Notes: generated from the letters alone by a model not told the origin. A stretch of 64,000 bases of DNA from Spartobacteria bacterium (GCA_003134785.1 PLCN01000002.1:310219-374218), one strand, 5' to 3'. Numbered from the stretch's first letter, positions 8,719-18,967 are shown. Program-made: numbers and translations.

Positions 8719-11700
8719 TCAGTGAAAGAGATGGAAGTCAGCTGGAAGCAGGGCCTGAGTGATTTGATCGTCAGGATCGTCAGGATCGGCTGGTCGATTC
8801 GCGATTCGTCCCGAACCGAGTGGCGTGTCGTTCACGGCAACCTTCGCCGGCGGCGGAGCAATCGGCGGCTGACCTTTTGCCTTGAGGGCATCGTTTAGCG
8901 CCGGCAAATCCTTCGCGAGAAGTTGCTCGAACTCCTTTGTCACATCGTCCAGTTCCTTCCGCAGCGCGTCGGTGCGGGCAATCTGGTAATCCCCCGGTTT
9001 GCCTTCATAGCTTAGGATCGCGCCATAAAGTTGGTCGGTATGTTCGCGCAGCCGTTCTTCGCCTGTGATCGCGCCGCCCTCGGTCGTGGCCACGATTTTC
9101 TTGCGCACGGCATCTACCTTCGCGTCGAAATCCGAGATCGTTTTGCGTAACGCATCGCCTTCCGGCAGCGCGCCGCCGCCCTTGGCCAAGCTTGCGCGCA
9201 GCATGAGAATGCGATCCATCACCGCGCTCTCATCGCCAAACAACGCGTGCACTTTCATCGCCGCGTCGAACTGCGCTTTGCGATCCGCTTCGTTGAATTT
9301 CACCCGGCGATCGAGCCCGATCGTGAGTTTCGTTTCGGAAACTTTTCCGGCTTTCGTCATCCGAACCGTGTAAACGCCCGGCAAAAAACGTGGGCCTCGG
9401 GTGCCGGCGAAGGCAAGCTGCGCCGCGGGCGGAACCCGGGGCGGTTTCGCGTGCATGCTCCAGGTGACGCGATTCAATCCGGGACGTTTGCTCGCGGGCA
9501 GGTCGTCCACTACTCGCCCCGATGCATCCAGCACTTCGATCTTGAGTTTGCCGAAGAGATGACGGGAGCGCTGATAGTAAGTGATGACTGCGGCGTCCGG
9601 CGGATTGTCTCCAGTAAAGGTGGCCGCGCCCTCGGGCCACCCTCCGTTGGCCTCGATCCGCTGCTGCACCGGGCGCGCCGAAACGAAGCTGGCTTCCTGG
9701 GTCAGCAAATCAGCCGTGAGCGCGCGCAAGGGCGTGATGTCATCGATGATCCAGATGCCGCGTCCGTGAGTGGCCAGAACGAGATCGTTCTCCCGCGGAT
9801 GAATTGCGAGATCGCGCACGGCCACGGCCGGAAAGCGACCGCCCTTGAATTGCGCCCAGGCTTTGCCGCCATCGATGGAAACGAAGAGCCCGAACTCCGT
9901 GCCGAGGAATAATAGATTTGGCCTAACGAGATCTTCCTTGATGACGTGGGCGTATCCGCGCACGCCCTTGACCTCTTGCGCGGTGACGAGCGGCGTCCAG
10001 GTTTTGCCGTAGTCCGCGGTGCGAAAAACATAAGGCGCAAGATCGCCGAAAGTATGGCGATCGAATGCGGCGTAGGCCGTGCCCGCATCGAAGTTGCCCG
10101 CCTGGACCCAGCTGACCCAGGAATTTTTCGGCAGGCCCGGGACCTTATCGACGACGTTGCTCCAGTTCTTCCCGCCATCGCGCGTGACCTGAACGTTGCC
10201 GTCATCCGTGCCAACCCAGATGACTTGCTTGTCTTTGGGCGACTCGCTGATCGAGTAAATCGTCGTGTGCATTTCAGCCGCCGAGTTGTCGATGGTGACA
10301 CCGCCGGATTGCTCCTGCCGCTGCTTCTGCGGATCGTTCGTGCTCAAATCCGGCGAAATGCGGTCCCAGGTCTGGCCGTGATCGCGCGAGCGAAAGAGAA
10401 ACTGCGCGCCGATGTAGACGGTGCCTTTTTCCGTGGGAGACAACGCGATCGGCGTGTTCCAATTCCAGCGCAGCTTCTCCTTGTAGTTCGCCTTCGGCTG
10501 GATGTCGCGCGCCTCATGCGTGTAGCGATTCACGCGGCCGACATTTCCGCCCTGCGCTTCGGCATACAGATAGTCGGGATCGGCGGGATCGGAAAACATC
10601 CAGAACCCGTCGCCGCCGAACATGTTTTCCCACTGCGAATTGGCGATGCCGCCGGGATATTGCGACTGGCCGACCCAGGAACTGTTGTCCTGCAAACCAC
10701 CGTAAACTCGGAACGGATCGTTGTCGTCGAGACTGACGTGATAAAATTGAGAGACGGGAAGGTTCTCGCCCTTCCACCATTTGCTGCCGCCGTTATACGA
10801 ATACCACATCCCGCCGTCGTCCCCGGAGGCGACGGTCTGCGGATTGGTCGGGTCGATCCAGACATCGTGCAGATCGCCGTGCGCTCCCTGGAAACCGCCC
10901 ACCACCGTGAAACTCTTGCCCGCGTCTTCGCTCAGGATCAACGGACCGTCGGTCTTGAAAACGCGATCCGGATTTTTCGGATCGACGATCAGGTTCGCAA
11001 AGTAGAACGGACGCCAGACCATCCAATTGCTTTTGTCGCGCTTGTCCCATGTCGCGCCGCCGTCGTCGGAAACAAAGAGCGCGCTGTCAGTGGATTCGAC
11101 AAAGCAGTAAACGCGTTTCGCGTTCGACGGCGCGATCGCGATCGCGAGACGCCCGTATGGCTTCTTCGGAAATCCTTTGCTGTTCTCGGGCGTAACTTCC
11201 GTCCAGGTCGCCCCGGCGTCGGCCGTGCGGAATAATCCGCTGCCGGAAGGTTTATCGGGACCGTCGCCGCCGGAGCGGAACTCCCAGCCTTTGCGCCGGA
11301 AATCCCACATGGCCGCGAACATCTTGTTCGGATCGGTCGGATCGACCGCGATCGCCGACGCGCCTGTGGAGAGATTCGCTCCCTTCAAAATAAGATTCCA
11401 GGTCTTGCCGCCGTCCGCTGTTTTGTAGAGACCACGATCCGGCGAATCGCTCCAAAGCGCGCCCGGCACCGCGGCGAAAACCGTGTCGCTGCTCGTGGGA
11501 CTGACGACGATTTTCGCGACGCGCTCGGAGTTCGGCAGCCCGGCGGAATTCCAGGTCTCGCCGCCGTCGATGGATTTGTAGATTCCATTCCCGACCGAAA
11601 CGCTGTTGCGCGTCCACGATTCGCCCGTGCCGACCCAAACATTCTTTGAGTTCTTGGGATCGAGCGCGATCGCGCCGATCGATTGCACCGGTTGTTCGTC

Positions 11701-11958
11701 GAAAACCGGCTTGTAACGCGTGCCGCCATCTTCCGATTTCCAAACGCCGCCGCTGGCCGCGCCGACGAAGAGCGTAATTTTGCCGGATGGTTCGCGTGAG
11801 GCCGCGATGGCGGAAATGCGTCCGCTCATGGTGGCTGAGCCAATGTTGCGCGCTCCGAGACCGGAGATGGTGGAAGAATTATACGGCGCTTGTTGAGCGC
11901 CAATGGCCACGCCAGCGCAACCGAGCGCGGTGAAAAGAATGAAATTTGGAAAACGCAT
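8719..11958 (-). CDS. Secreted VPS10/sortilin-type BNR beta-propeller protein
   Basis: Repeated Asp-box motifs (GVWKSEDGGTRYKPVF, GIYKSIDGGETWNSAG, LYKTADGGKTWN, LFRTADAGATWTEV, LFVSDDGGATWDKR, LFRSRDHGQTWDRI, VTRDGGKNWSNV). Confidence 0.85.
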   Translation of the reverse strand: MRFPNFILFTALGCAGVAIGAQQAPYNSSTISGLGARNIGSATMSGRISAIAASREPSGKITLFVGAASGGVWKSEDGGTRYKPVFDEQPVQSIGAIALDPKNSKNVWVGTGESWTRNSVSVGNGIYKSIDGGETWNSAGLPNSERVAKIVVSPTSSDTVFAAVPGALWSDSPDRGLYKTADGGKTWNLILKGANLSTGASAIAVDPTDPNKMFAAMWDFRRKGWEFRSGGDGPDKPSGSGLFRTADAGATWTEVTPENSKGFPKKPYGRLAIAIAPSNAKRVYCFVESTDSALFVSDDGGATWDKRDKSNWMVWRPFYFANLIVDPKNPDRVFKTDGPLILSEDAGKSFTVVGGFQGAHGDLHDVWIDPTNPQTVASGDDGGMWYSYNGGSKWWKGENLPVSQFYHVSLDDNDPFRVYGGLQDNSSWVGQSQYPGGIANSQWENMFGGDGFWMFSDPADPDYLYAEAQGGNVGRVNRYTHEARDIQPKANYKEKLRWNWNTPIALSPTEKGTVYIGAQFLFRSRDHGQTWDRISPDLSTNDPQKQRQEQSGGVTIDNSAAEMHTTIYSISESPKDKQVIWVGTDDGNVQVTRDGGKNWSNVVDKVPGLPKNSWVSWVQAGNFDAGTAYAAFDRHTFGDLAPYVFRTADYGKTWTPLVTAQEVKGVRGYAHVIKEDLVRPNLLFLGTEFGLFVSIDGGKAWAQFKGGRFPAVAVRDLAIHPRENDLVLATHGRGIWIIDDITPLRALTADLLTQEASFVSARPVQQRIEANGGWPEGAATFTGDNPPDAAVITYYQRSRHLFGKLKIEVLDASGRVVDDLPASKRPGLNRVTWSMHAKPPRVPPAAQLAFAGTRGPRFLPGVYTVRMTKAGKVSETKLTIGLDRRVKFNEADRKAQFDAAMKVHALFGDESAVMDRILMLRASLAKGGGALPEGDALRKTISDFDAKVDAVRKKIVATTEGGAITGEERLREHTDQLYGAILSYEGKPGDYQIARTDALRKELDDVTKEFEQLLAKDLPALNDALKAKGQPPIAPPPAKVAVNDTPLGSGRIANRPADPDDPDDQITQALLPADFHLFH

Positions 11959-11963
11959 AAAAC

Positions 11964-12719
11964 TTATTTCGAAACGGTTGCTGGAAAATTGAAGACCGAG
12001 TCATCAACCGGAACGTTGACCTCGGCTTTCTCGAGAATGATTTTTTGTTTGTCGGTCGATCCCTTGGGGCCGGCCTCGATCGAGAACGGGAAAAAGACGC
12101 CGCCGATTTTTTCGTAATCGCCGAGATCGGTTTCCACTTCCACCTGCGCGCCCTGCTCGATCCGCTGGGTCACGATCCGAATCTCGAGAAAGTAATCCGG
12201 ATCAAGATAGACGTAGCTCACGTCGCCATTCTTCCGCACGACCTTCAACTTATGCGCCAGCGTGCCGTCGACATCTTCGGGACCGAGATACTCAACGGTG
12301 CTTCCCTTGGCCTGCCAATCCACCAGCGGTCCATCGATCTCGGCGTCTTCCACCAGCGACTTCGCGTCGTCCGCGGACATTTTCTCGGGATCTTTGCGTC
12401 CGCCGAACGGAGAAATTTTCCAGCCTTCTGTCCCGTTGTAAGCCTGCACCAGGGTCATCCCTTGGAGACTCGCTTCCGTCCGTATCTCGCCTGGTATTTT
12501 TTTTGTTTGGACGTAAGCCAACTCGAGCTGGCCCTGGTTGACGAGCATCTTGCCCTGAAAGCGGATCGACTTCACGGCGCGCAACGCGTCGGCGCCTCCT
12601 TTGGCCTCGATGTTTTTCGCCACCAAAGCATCGACGGTGAATGATTTTAGTTCCTGCGCGCTCAGGACCGGCGCGACCAACGAGAACGCCAGAAGAAAAA
12701 AGACAAAACGTTTTTCCAT
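11964..12719 (-). CDS. Secreted LolA-like / outer-membrane lipoprotein-sorting-like protein
   Basis: Signal peptide MEKRFVFFLLAFSLVAPVLSAQ; ALRAVKSIRFQGKM, IPGEIRTEASLQGMTLVQAYNGTEGWKISPFGG, DGTLAHKLKVVRKNGDVSYVYLDPDYFLEIRI. Confidence 0.65.
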   Translation of the reverse strand: MEKRFVFFLLAFSLVAPVLSAQELKSFTVDALVAKNIEAKGGADALRAVKSIRFQGKMLVNQGQLELAYVQTKKIPGEIRTEASLQGMTLVQAYNGTEGWKISPFGGRKDPEKMSADDAKSLVEDAEIDGPLVDWQAKGSTVEYLGPEDVDGTLAHKLKVVRKNGDVSYVYLDPDYFLEIRIVTQRIEQGAQVEVETDLGDYEKIGGVFFPFSIEAGPKGSTDKQKIILEKAEVNVPVDDSVFNFPATVSK

Positions 12720-12862
12720 AAAGCTTGATCGAAAAATCGACGGCAATTTATTTTGCCGCCGGACGCGGAACCATGCCAGATGCGAACGTCCTCAGCAATC
12801 GCGACATTCTTACAAAAGCGAAAGCTTGAATCGGCCGGGCGGGCGCGTTAGTTCTCGCATAC

Positions 12863-13597
12863 GTGAACGGCCAGCCACCATCAGTCCCGCCTCCTCCTCC
12901 TCCAGCGCCCGTTCCACCGACGCAAGTTGTCGTCCTGCCGCCTCAAGGCATGGGTTGTTTTGCCAAGGGATGTCTCACGATTCTGATTCTGGGATTTCTG
13001 CTCATCGCGGGTGTCGTCGGAAGCGGCTGGTATGTTTTTACCAAGATGGTCAACAACCTGACTTCCACCGCGCCGTCGGATGTGCGGATGGAGCAGCCGA
13101 GCGATGCTCAATATCAGAACGCCGAAACCTTGCTCACCCGGCTGAACAACGCGACCGACGCGAACGAGGAGACTACGGTGGAATTCACCAGCGCGGATCT
13201 AAACGCGCTCATGGCGCGGGATGAAGATTTCAAGGAATTTCGAGGCCGGGCCCGTGTCGATATCGCCGACTCGATGATGACGATCTCATTGAGCGTGCCG
13301 CTCGATTTCTTTCGCTGGCGGAGGACGAGAGGGCGTTGGTTCAACGGCACCGCCCGTTTCAGTTTCGTCTATTCCTCGGGCCAATTTCGCGTCGAGCTCG
13401 AATCGGCTGAGGCGGGCGGCCACCGTCTGGCCGGGAAATTTCTGACCGACACCTTCATGTCATCCTTTAATGATGGCCTGAACGAGGGCTTCCAGGAAAA
13501 GCGGGGCGATTACGCCGGAGGAGAAAACTTCTGGCGGCACGTGAAAAGCATCTCGCTCTCAGGTGACAAGATGGTGGTGACGACTCAAGCGCGGTAG
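12863..13597 (+). CDS. Hypothetical membrane protein with Pro-rich N-terminus and single TM
   Basis: MNGQPPSVPPPPPPAPVPPTQ then GCLTILILGFLLIAGVVGSGWYVF. Confidence 0.65.
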   Translation: MNGQPPSVPPPPPPAPVPPTQVVVLPPQGMGCFAKGCLTILILGFLLIAGVVGSGWYVFTKMVNNLTSTAPSDVRMEQPSDAQYQNAETLLTRLNNATDANEETTVEFTSADLNALMARDEDFKEFRGRARVDIADSMMTISLSVPLDFFRWRRTRGRWFNGTARFSFVYSSGQFRVELESAEAGGHRLAGKFLTDTFMSSFNDGLNEGFQEKRGDYAGGENFWRHVKSISLSGDKMVVTTQAR

Positions 13598-13608
13598 TTT
13601 TACGCCCC

Positions 13609-13766
13609 TGTCATCCCGAGCCGCGCAGACGGCGAGGGACCTCACAATTGCTCACCCGTTAGCTTGCGCCAAAAGCACAACGTCCATCGATTCGACGATG
13701 TGGGGCGCAAGCTAATCGGCACTTCGACTGTGAGGTCCCTCGCCGTCTGCGCGGCTCGGGATGACA
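13609..13766. repeat. Long nested inverted repeat (38-bp perfect arms), MITE/REP-like, between convergent genes
   Basis: tgtcatcccgagccgcgcagacggcgagggacctcaca at 13609-13646 and exact reverse complement at 13729-13766; inner ttagcttgcgcc/ggcgcaagctaa at 13659-13670/13704-13715. Confidence 0.95.
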
Positions 13767-13781
13767 GCGCTTTGGTTGCGT

Positions 13782-14798
13782 CTACTTCGCGCGAGTTACG
13801 GCGCGTTCATTGATCTCGCGAAAAGCGCCTGCTGCGATTTCGAACGAGCGCAGGCGCGCGGCGTGATCGAAAATCTGCGCGGTGGCGATGACTTCGTCCG
13901 CTCCCGTTTCATCGAGCAACTCTTCCAGCCGGCGCTGCACCGTTTCCGGCGACCCGACCGCGGAGAATCGGGTCCGTTGTTCGACGGTACGCCGCTCGGC
14001 CGGACTCCAAAGCCCATCCATGCTCTCGACCGGCTGCGGAAGTTTTCCTGGATTCCCGCGAACCAGATTCAGGAACATCAACTGCGCTGAAGTCATCAGC
14101 CGGCGCGCTTCGGCATCGGTGTCCGCGGCGAAAATGCCAACGCCAATCATGACGTGTGGCCTAACGAGTGCATCCGAGGGCGTGAATTCGCGCCGGTAAA
14201 TCTCGAGCGCGGCGCGAAGATACTCCGGCGCGAAATGTGACGCGAAGGCGAAAGGAAGTCCGAGTTCCGCGGCGAGGCGTGCGCTGAAATCGCTCGAGCC
14301 GAGAAGATAAAGCGGAACGTTCAAGCCGGCGCCGGGAACCGCCACCACCGCCTGACCGGATGCGGCCGGACGGAAGTACGATTGCAGCTCAAGCACGTCC
14401 TGCGGAAAAGTGTCACCGCTGCTGCCGAGGTAACGGCGCAACGCCCGCGCAGTGAGCTGATCGCTGCCCGGCGCGCGGCCAAGACCGAGATCGATGCGGC
14501 CAGGGTAAAGCGATTCGAGCGTTCCGAACTGTTCGGCGATGACGAGCGGCGCGTGGTTCGGAAGCATAATGCCGCCGGCGCCGACACGAATGCTTTTTGT
14601 TTTGCCCGCGACATGACCGATGACGACCGAAGTGGCGGCACTGGCGATGCCCGGAAGATTGTGATGTTCGGCCAGCCAATAGCGATGATAACCCCACTCT
14701 TCTGCGTGCTGCGCGAGATCGACTGTGTTTCTGAAAGCGAGCTTGGCATCGCCGCCGTCGACGATGGGAGAAAGATCGAGAACGGAAGGAAGAATCAC
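13782..14798 (-). CDS. LLM-class (luciferase-like) flavin-dependent oxidoreductase
   Basis: [85 protein letters not shown]. Confidence 0.95.
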   Translation of the reverse strand: MILPSVLDLSPIVDGGDAKLAFRNTVDLAQHAEEWGYHRYWLAEHHNLPGIASAATSVVIGHVAGKTKSIRVGAGGIMLPNHAPLVIAEQFGTLESLYPGRIDLGLGRAPGSDQLTARALRRYLGSSGDTFPQDVLELQSYFRPAASGQAVVAVPGAGLNVPLYLLGSSDFSARLAAELGLPFAFASHFAPEYLRAALEIYRREFTPSDALVRPHVMIGVGIFAADTDAEARRLMTSAQLMFLNLVRGNPGKLPQPVESMDGLWSPAERRTVEQRTRFSAVGSPETVQRRLEELLDETGADEVIATAQIFDHAARLRSFEIAAGAFREINERAVTRAK

Positions 14799-14800
14799 TC

Positions 14801-14874
14801 TTTAATGTAGAGGCGCTTGTGCCAAGCGCCTAGCCAATCGAACAGACGCTCGGCACAAGCGCCTCTACATTAAA
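14801..14874. repeat. Inverted repeat with 23-bp perfect arms between divergent genes
   Basis: tttaatgtagaggcgcttgtgcc at 14801-14823; exact reverse complement at 14852-14874. Confidence 0.9.
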
Positions 14875-14931
14875 AGCCTTTCGATCACGAGTTGACGTGG
14901 CCGTGAAAGCAGTTGCAACCCGAATGACCTG

Positions 14932-15879
14932 ATGCGCTCCTATGCGATGCCGGAGCGGAGGAAATTCGCCGTCATCGCCGCCTTCGTGGCGCTGTGCGTG
15001 ATCTGGAGTTCGACCTGGCTCGCCATCAAGGTGGGCCTGCGCGATCTCCCGCCTATTTCGTTCGTCGCGATTCGGTTTGTCATTGCGGTCGTCGTGCTTC
15101 TGGCGATCTCCGTCGGCCGCGTCCGATTGCTGCCGGCTCGGCGCGAGGATTTCAAGCTGCTCGCCTACACCGGCGTGCTCATGTTCGCGGTAAACTACGC
15201 ACTGCTTTTCTGGGCGGAACTATATGTGTCGTCCGGTTTGTCGGCGGTGTTACAGGCGACCATTCCAATCTTCGGGATGGTCTTCGCGCATTTTCTTCTA
15301 CCCAGCGAACCTCTCCGGTGGCAACGCGTCGTCGGGGCTGTCCTCGCCATCGGCGGCGTTGCGGTCATCTGTTCGCGGCTGCTCGATTTCGGAGGACTCC
15401 TCGCGTTTTGGGGCGGAGTCGCGATCGTCTTCGGCGCAGCGGGCGCGGCATTCTCGAACGTGCTGCTGAAAAAACGCGCGCTCCAACTCGCGCCGGCCAT
15501 GATCGCCGCCTGGCAGATGATCTTCGGCGTGATCCCATTACTTGTGACCGGGTTCATCGTCGACGGAAATCCGTTGCATTTGCACTGGACGAAGACCGCC
15601 GTCTTCTGCCTGTTCTATCTTGCGGTGCCGGGATCGGCGCTCGCATTTCTGCTTCTCTATTGGCTACTGCCGCGGATGTCGGTCACGAATCTGCAAACCA
15701 TCTCGCTCATCACGCCGCCCGGCGCCGTGGCGTTCGGTTGGTTGCTTGGGGGCGAAACATTCCCGCTCTGGTCGCTCGCGGGTGGCGTGCTGGTGCTCGC
15801 GGGCGTCTGGATGATTTTCCGAAGGGTCCAACCCGCCGAGCTTCACGACGAGTGCGAGACAGCGGTCCCGCAGGGTTAA
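14932..15879 (+). CDS. EamA/DMT-family drug/metabolite transporter
   Basis: Ten-TM pattern; FVALCVIWSSTWLAIKVGLRDLPPISFVAIRFVIAVVVLLAI; LPRMSVTNLQTISLITPPGAVAFGWLLGGETF. Confidence 0.92.
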   Translation: MRSYAMPERRKFAVIAAFVALCVIWSSTWLAIKVGLRDLPPISFVAIRFVIAVVVLLAISVGRVRLLPARREDFKLLAYTGVLMFAVNYALLFWAELYVSSGLSAVLQATIPIFGMVFAHFLLPSEPLRWQRVVGAVLAIGGVAVICSRLLDFGGLLAFWGGVAIVFGAAGAAFSNVLLKKRALQLAPAMIAAWQMIFGVIPLLVTGFIVDGNPLHLHWTKTAVFCLFYLAVPGSALAFLLLYWLLPRMSVTNLQTISLITPPGAVAFGWLLGGETFPLWSLAGGVLVLAGVWMIFRRVQPAELHDECETAVPQG

Positions 15880-15882
15880 GAC

Positions 15883-15967
15883 CTGCTCCTGATCTTACTC
15901 ATGATCATCTCCGAGCCGGCGCGGAGAAGGAAAAGATCAGGATTAGGATCAAGATCATGAGCAGGAG
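15883..15967. repeat. Imperfect inverted repeat with short-period arms (CTGATC/GATCAGG type)
   Basis: ctgctcctgatcttactcatgatca (15883-15907) opposite gatcaggattaggatcaagatcatgagcaggag (15935-15967). Confidence 0.65.
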
Positions 15968-16018
15968 TAGAAGCGCGGTCCCCTTGCTACATCAAAATGA
16001 TAAATTGAATCGGCCTCT

Positions 16019-16837
16019 TTGAAGCGTTTATCTCAGAGACGCATGCGCCAATACCACGATCTGCTTCGGCTTGTGCTCGAACACGGACAGCCGCGCATGG
16101 ACCGAACCGGCACGGGAACACTCTCCGTTTTCGGTGCGCAAACGCGGTTAGATTTGCGCGAAAGATTTCCGCTGCTCACCACCAAGAAGCTGCATCTCAA
16201 GTCGATCATCTACGAGTTGCTCTGGTTCCTGCGCGGCGACACGAACGTCCGCTATCTGAATGAACACGGCGTCACGATCTGGGATGAGTGGGCCGACGAA
16301 AAAGGAAATCTCGGCCGCATCTACGGCGCGCAATGGACCGACTGGCACCGCGCCGATGGAGCGGTCGTCAACCAGATCGACGCCGTCATTGATGAGATCA
16401 AAAAAAATCCCGCGAGCCGGCGCCTCATCGTGAGCGCATGGAATGTCGCCGAGCTGGACCAGATGGCACTCGCTCCCTGCCACGTGCTCTTTCAATTCTA
16501 CGTTCAGGACGGCGAGCTGAGCTGTCAGCTTTATCAACGCAGCGCCGATCTTTTTCTCGGCGTTCCGTTCAACATCGCTTCCTACGCCCTGCTCACATTG
16601 ATGGTCGCGCAGGTCTGCGATCTGCGGCCCGGCGAATTCGTCCACACCTTCGGCGATCTGCACCTTTACCGAAACCATCTCGACCAGGCACGCGAGCAAC
16701 TCACTCGCGAGTTTCGTCCGCTCCCGCGCATGCAGCTGAATCCCGCGGTGAAAGATATTCACGATTTCCGATTCGAGGATTTCATTCTCACCGAATACGA
16801 TCCGCATCCGGCGATCAAAGCGCCGATCTCGATATGA
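16019..16837 (+). CDS. thyA: Thymidylate synthase
   Basis: [128 protein letters not shown] at 16043 also plausible. Confidence 0.97.
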   Translation: MKRLSQRRMRQYHDLLRLVLEHGQPRMDRTGTGTLSVFGAQTRLDLRERFPLLTTKKLHLKSIIYELLWFLRGDTNVRYLNEHGVTIWDEWADEKGNLGRIYGAQWTDWHRADGAVVNQIDAVIDEIKKNPASRRLIVSAWNVAELDQMALAPCHVLFQFYVQDGELSCQLYQRSADLFLGVPFNIASYALLTLMVAQVCDLRPGEFVHTFGDLHLYRNHLDQAREQLTREFRPLPRMQLNPAVKDIHDFRFEDFILTEYDPHPAIKAPISI

Positions 16838-16965
16838 AACTCTCGCTTCCCGCGGTTCTTGGGCTGACCTATTTCTTGTCGGAATTGGTTCTCGCCTTCA
16901 CCCGACGATCGAGCGCCAAGACCGTGTCGAAAGACGCCAATTCGCTTCGAGTTCTCTGGGTCGCC
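16834..16965 (+). pseudogene. 5' fragment of an isoprenylcysteine carboxylmethyltransferase-like membrane gene
   Basis: [42 protein letters not shown], then sequence that is the 3' end of the opposite-strand VOC gene; no methyltransferase core follows. Confidence 0.4.
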
Positions 16966-16994
16966 CCCAGAGATTCGCGAGAAACTAACGACGC

Positions 16995-17397
16995 CTGGAC
17001 TTCTTCTTCGTCGCTCGAGCGGTGGTCCGTTTCGTCGCGCGTTTCGCCAAGCTCATCGGCTCCGGCCTCGCGTGACGCGGCTGATAGACGCCGAGTTTCC
17101 ACCACCGGGTAGCGTGAATTGCGAGAGCAAGCCCCAGCCTTGATCGTCCACCGGCCCGCAAGCGATGCCGTTCTTCTTCATCTGCGCGACGAACACTTCG
17201 ATGTCGTCACACATCAGATAAAACTCGTGCTGATCATTCTTATCGGATGGGTGGATAGCGACTTCCGCCGGCGGCAATCCGAAGATCAGCCATCCATGGC
17301 CAACGTCGACCTTGGTCAACTTGAGGATATCCCGCAGGAAAGCGCGGTCGGCCTCCGGATTCCTGCTGTAAATGATTGAATGGGCTCCGGAGATCAT
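16995..17397 (-). CDS. VOC (glyoxalase/bleomycin resistance) family protein with an apparent 1-nt frameshift near the C-terminus
   Basis: MISGAHSIIYSRNPEADRAFLRDILKLTKVDVGHGWLIFGLPPAEVAIHPSDKNDQHEFYLMCDDIEVFVAQMKKNGI...QFTLPGGG; the alternate frame continues KLGVYQPRHARPEPMSLAKRATKRTTARATKKKSRRR*. Confidence 0.75.
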
Positions 17398-17428
17398 GGC
17401 GAAGTTTCATGAAAGATAGCCCTGGCGT

Positions 17429-17869
17429 CTACCCCGATCGCGCGACAAAAATTCCTTCGAACTCAGCCGCGGCTTGGCCTTCTTCCACTACGTTTACGTG
17501 AAGGGTGATCCGTGCCTTGCCCTTCTCGGAAAATTGAGTTCGAAACGCGGTCCATTCATCCGCGCCGGGCCGCCGACAAATCGCGACGATCTTCTCGCGC
17601 ACGGGCCGCAGAAATCGAATCGAGCTCTCGGCGACAACCACGTGGACTGCCGGGTCGCCGCGCAGCTCAAGCCAGAGCAACCCGTAAGCAGCCAGGGTGG
17701 CCACCGCGTTGATGCTTCCGCCGAAGGCCGTGCCCAGATGATTCGAGTTCAGCGCGACTGGCGCGTCGATCACGAATCCATTTTCATCGTGGGCCGCCAC
17801 CCGCACGCCCATCGCGCGGGTGATCGGGATTTGCTCGTGAAGATATTTCTCCGCCTCGGAGGTTGTCAT
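17429..17869 (-). CDS. YiiD C-terminal-like / hotdog-fold thioesterase-like protein
   Basis: HEQIPITRAMGVRVAAHDENGFVIDAPVALNSNHLGTAFGGSINAVATLAAYGLLWLEL. Confidence 0.8.
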   Translation of the reverse strand: MTTSEAEKYLHEQIPITRAMGVRVAAHDENGFVIDAPVALNSNHLGTAFGGSINAVATLAAYGLLWLELRGDPAVHVVVAESSIRFLRPVREKIVAICRRPGADEWTAFRTQFSEKGKARITLHVNVVEEGQAAAEFEGIFVARSG

Positions 17870-17890
17870 CCTGAGCGTCAGTCCAAGAAT

Positions 17891-18967
17891 TTATTTCCCA
17901 GATTGCTTCAGCAACGCTTCGAGTTCGCCCTTCCACAACGCCGCGATGGTGTGGCTCCCGTGCCCGCGTGTCTTGTCGCTCAGCGGAATCACGACCGCGC
18001 GTCCCTTCGCTACGCGTTTGATTTCGCGCTCGAGGATTCCCAACTCGGGCGGATTGATCAGATCGTCGGCTGAATTCACCGCGACGAGAGGCGCACGGAT
18101 TTTCTCCAGCCCCGGACCCGGATCGTAATCGTGCGATGCCTCGACCGCGTAGAGCATGTCGTTCGCGTCGCCGGTTTTGAAATAATCCGCGACGAATTTA
18201 TCGAGCGCCTCATCGGTTTTCGCGAGCGTCGGGGACTCCTTCTGCCGCAGCACCGGATTACTGCTCATGAACCAAAGCATCTGGGCAGCCGTGCGAAGAC
18301 TTTGCGGTTGCGCGGAATAATCGCCGCCCCGCCATTCCGGATCGTTCCGGATCGCGTCGGTCACCATCCGGCGCCATGCGCGATTGCGTCCGGATATCTG
18401 GGTCGGCAAACTCGCCAGCGGCATCAGTGCATCCATGAAATCCGGATGCGCTTCGCCCCAGAGCCAGGTGTGCATTCCCCCCATCGATGTGCCCATTACC
18501 AGCCGGGCGTGGTTCACGCCGAGCCCATCGGTCAGCAGGCGGAATTGCGCCTCAACCATGTCCACATAGCCGTAGCGCGGAAACTTCGCGTGCATCCCAT
18601 CGCTCGGCTTGCTCGATTTCCCGTGCCCGATTCCATCCGGTAGCACGATGAAAAACTTTGCGGCATCGAGCGGCTGGCCCGCGCCGAAAAGTTCGCCCGC
18701 GAACTCCGGCCGGATAAATTGCGCGCCGCTGCCAGTGGTCCCGTGCGTGATCAGCACCGCGTTGCGCACCGTGCCCTTTTCGTCCTTCACCGCTTTCCCG
18801 ATCGTCCGGTAATGGATCTTCAACTCCGGCAACGTCTCGCCCGAAGTGAATTTGAAATCGTGAATGACGTAATCGCCCTCCGTCGGCGCGGGATACTCAG
18901 CCGCGTGCAACCCGCCCGGCAGCGCAATAAGCAAAGCGAAAGCAAAACCTCGGATCATCGAATTCAT
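17891..18967 (-). CDS. Secreted alpha/beta hydrolase (homoserine O-acetyltransferase-like)
   Basis: YVIHDFKFTSGETLPELKIHYRTIGK, NAVLITHGTTGSGAQF, LPDGIGHGKSSKPSDG, HARLVMGTSMGGMHTWLWG nucleophile elbow; signal peptide from MNSMIRGFAFALLIALPGGLHA. Confidence 0.85.
   Translation of the reverse strand: MNSMIRGFAFALLIALPGGLHAAEYPAPTEGDYVIHDFKFTSGETLPELKIHYRTIGKAVKDEKGTVRNAVLITHGTTGSGAQFIRPEFAGELFGAGQPLDAAKFFIVLPDGIGHGKSSKPSDGMHAKFPRYGYVDMVEAQFRLLTDGLGVNHARLVMGTSMGGMHTWLWGEAHPDFMDALMPLASLPTQISGRNRAWRRMVTDAIRNDPEWRGGDYSAQPQSLRTAAQMLWFMSSNPVLRQKESPTLAKTDEALDKFVADYFKTGDANDMLYAVEASHDYDPGPGLEKIRAPLVAVNSADDLINPPELGILEREIKRVAKGRAVVIPLSDKTRGHGSHTIAALWKGELEALLKQSGK

Noticed and set aside
9946-11235. 429-aa plus-strand ORF opposite the BNR propeller gene
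   Set aside because: Antisense shadow ORF in GC-rich sequence; low-complexity R/A/V-rich translation, no family pattern, while the minus frame has clear Asp-box repeats.
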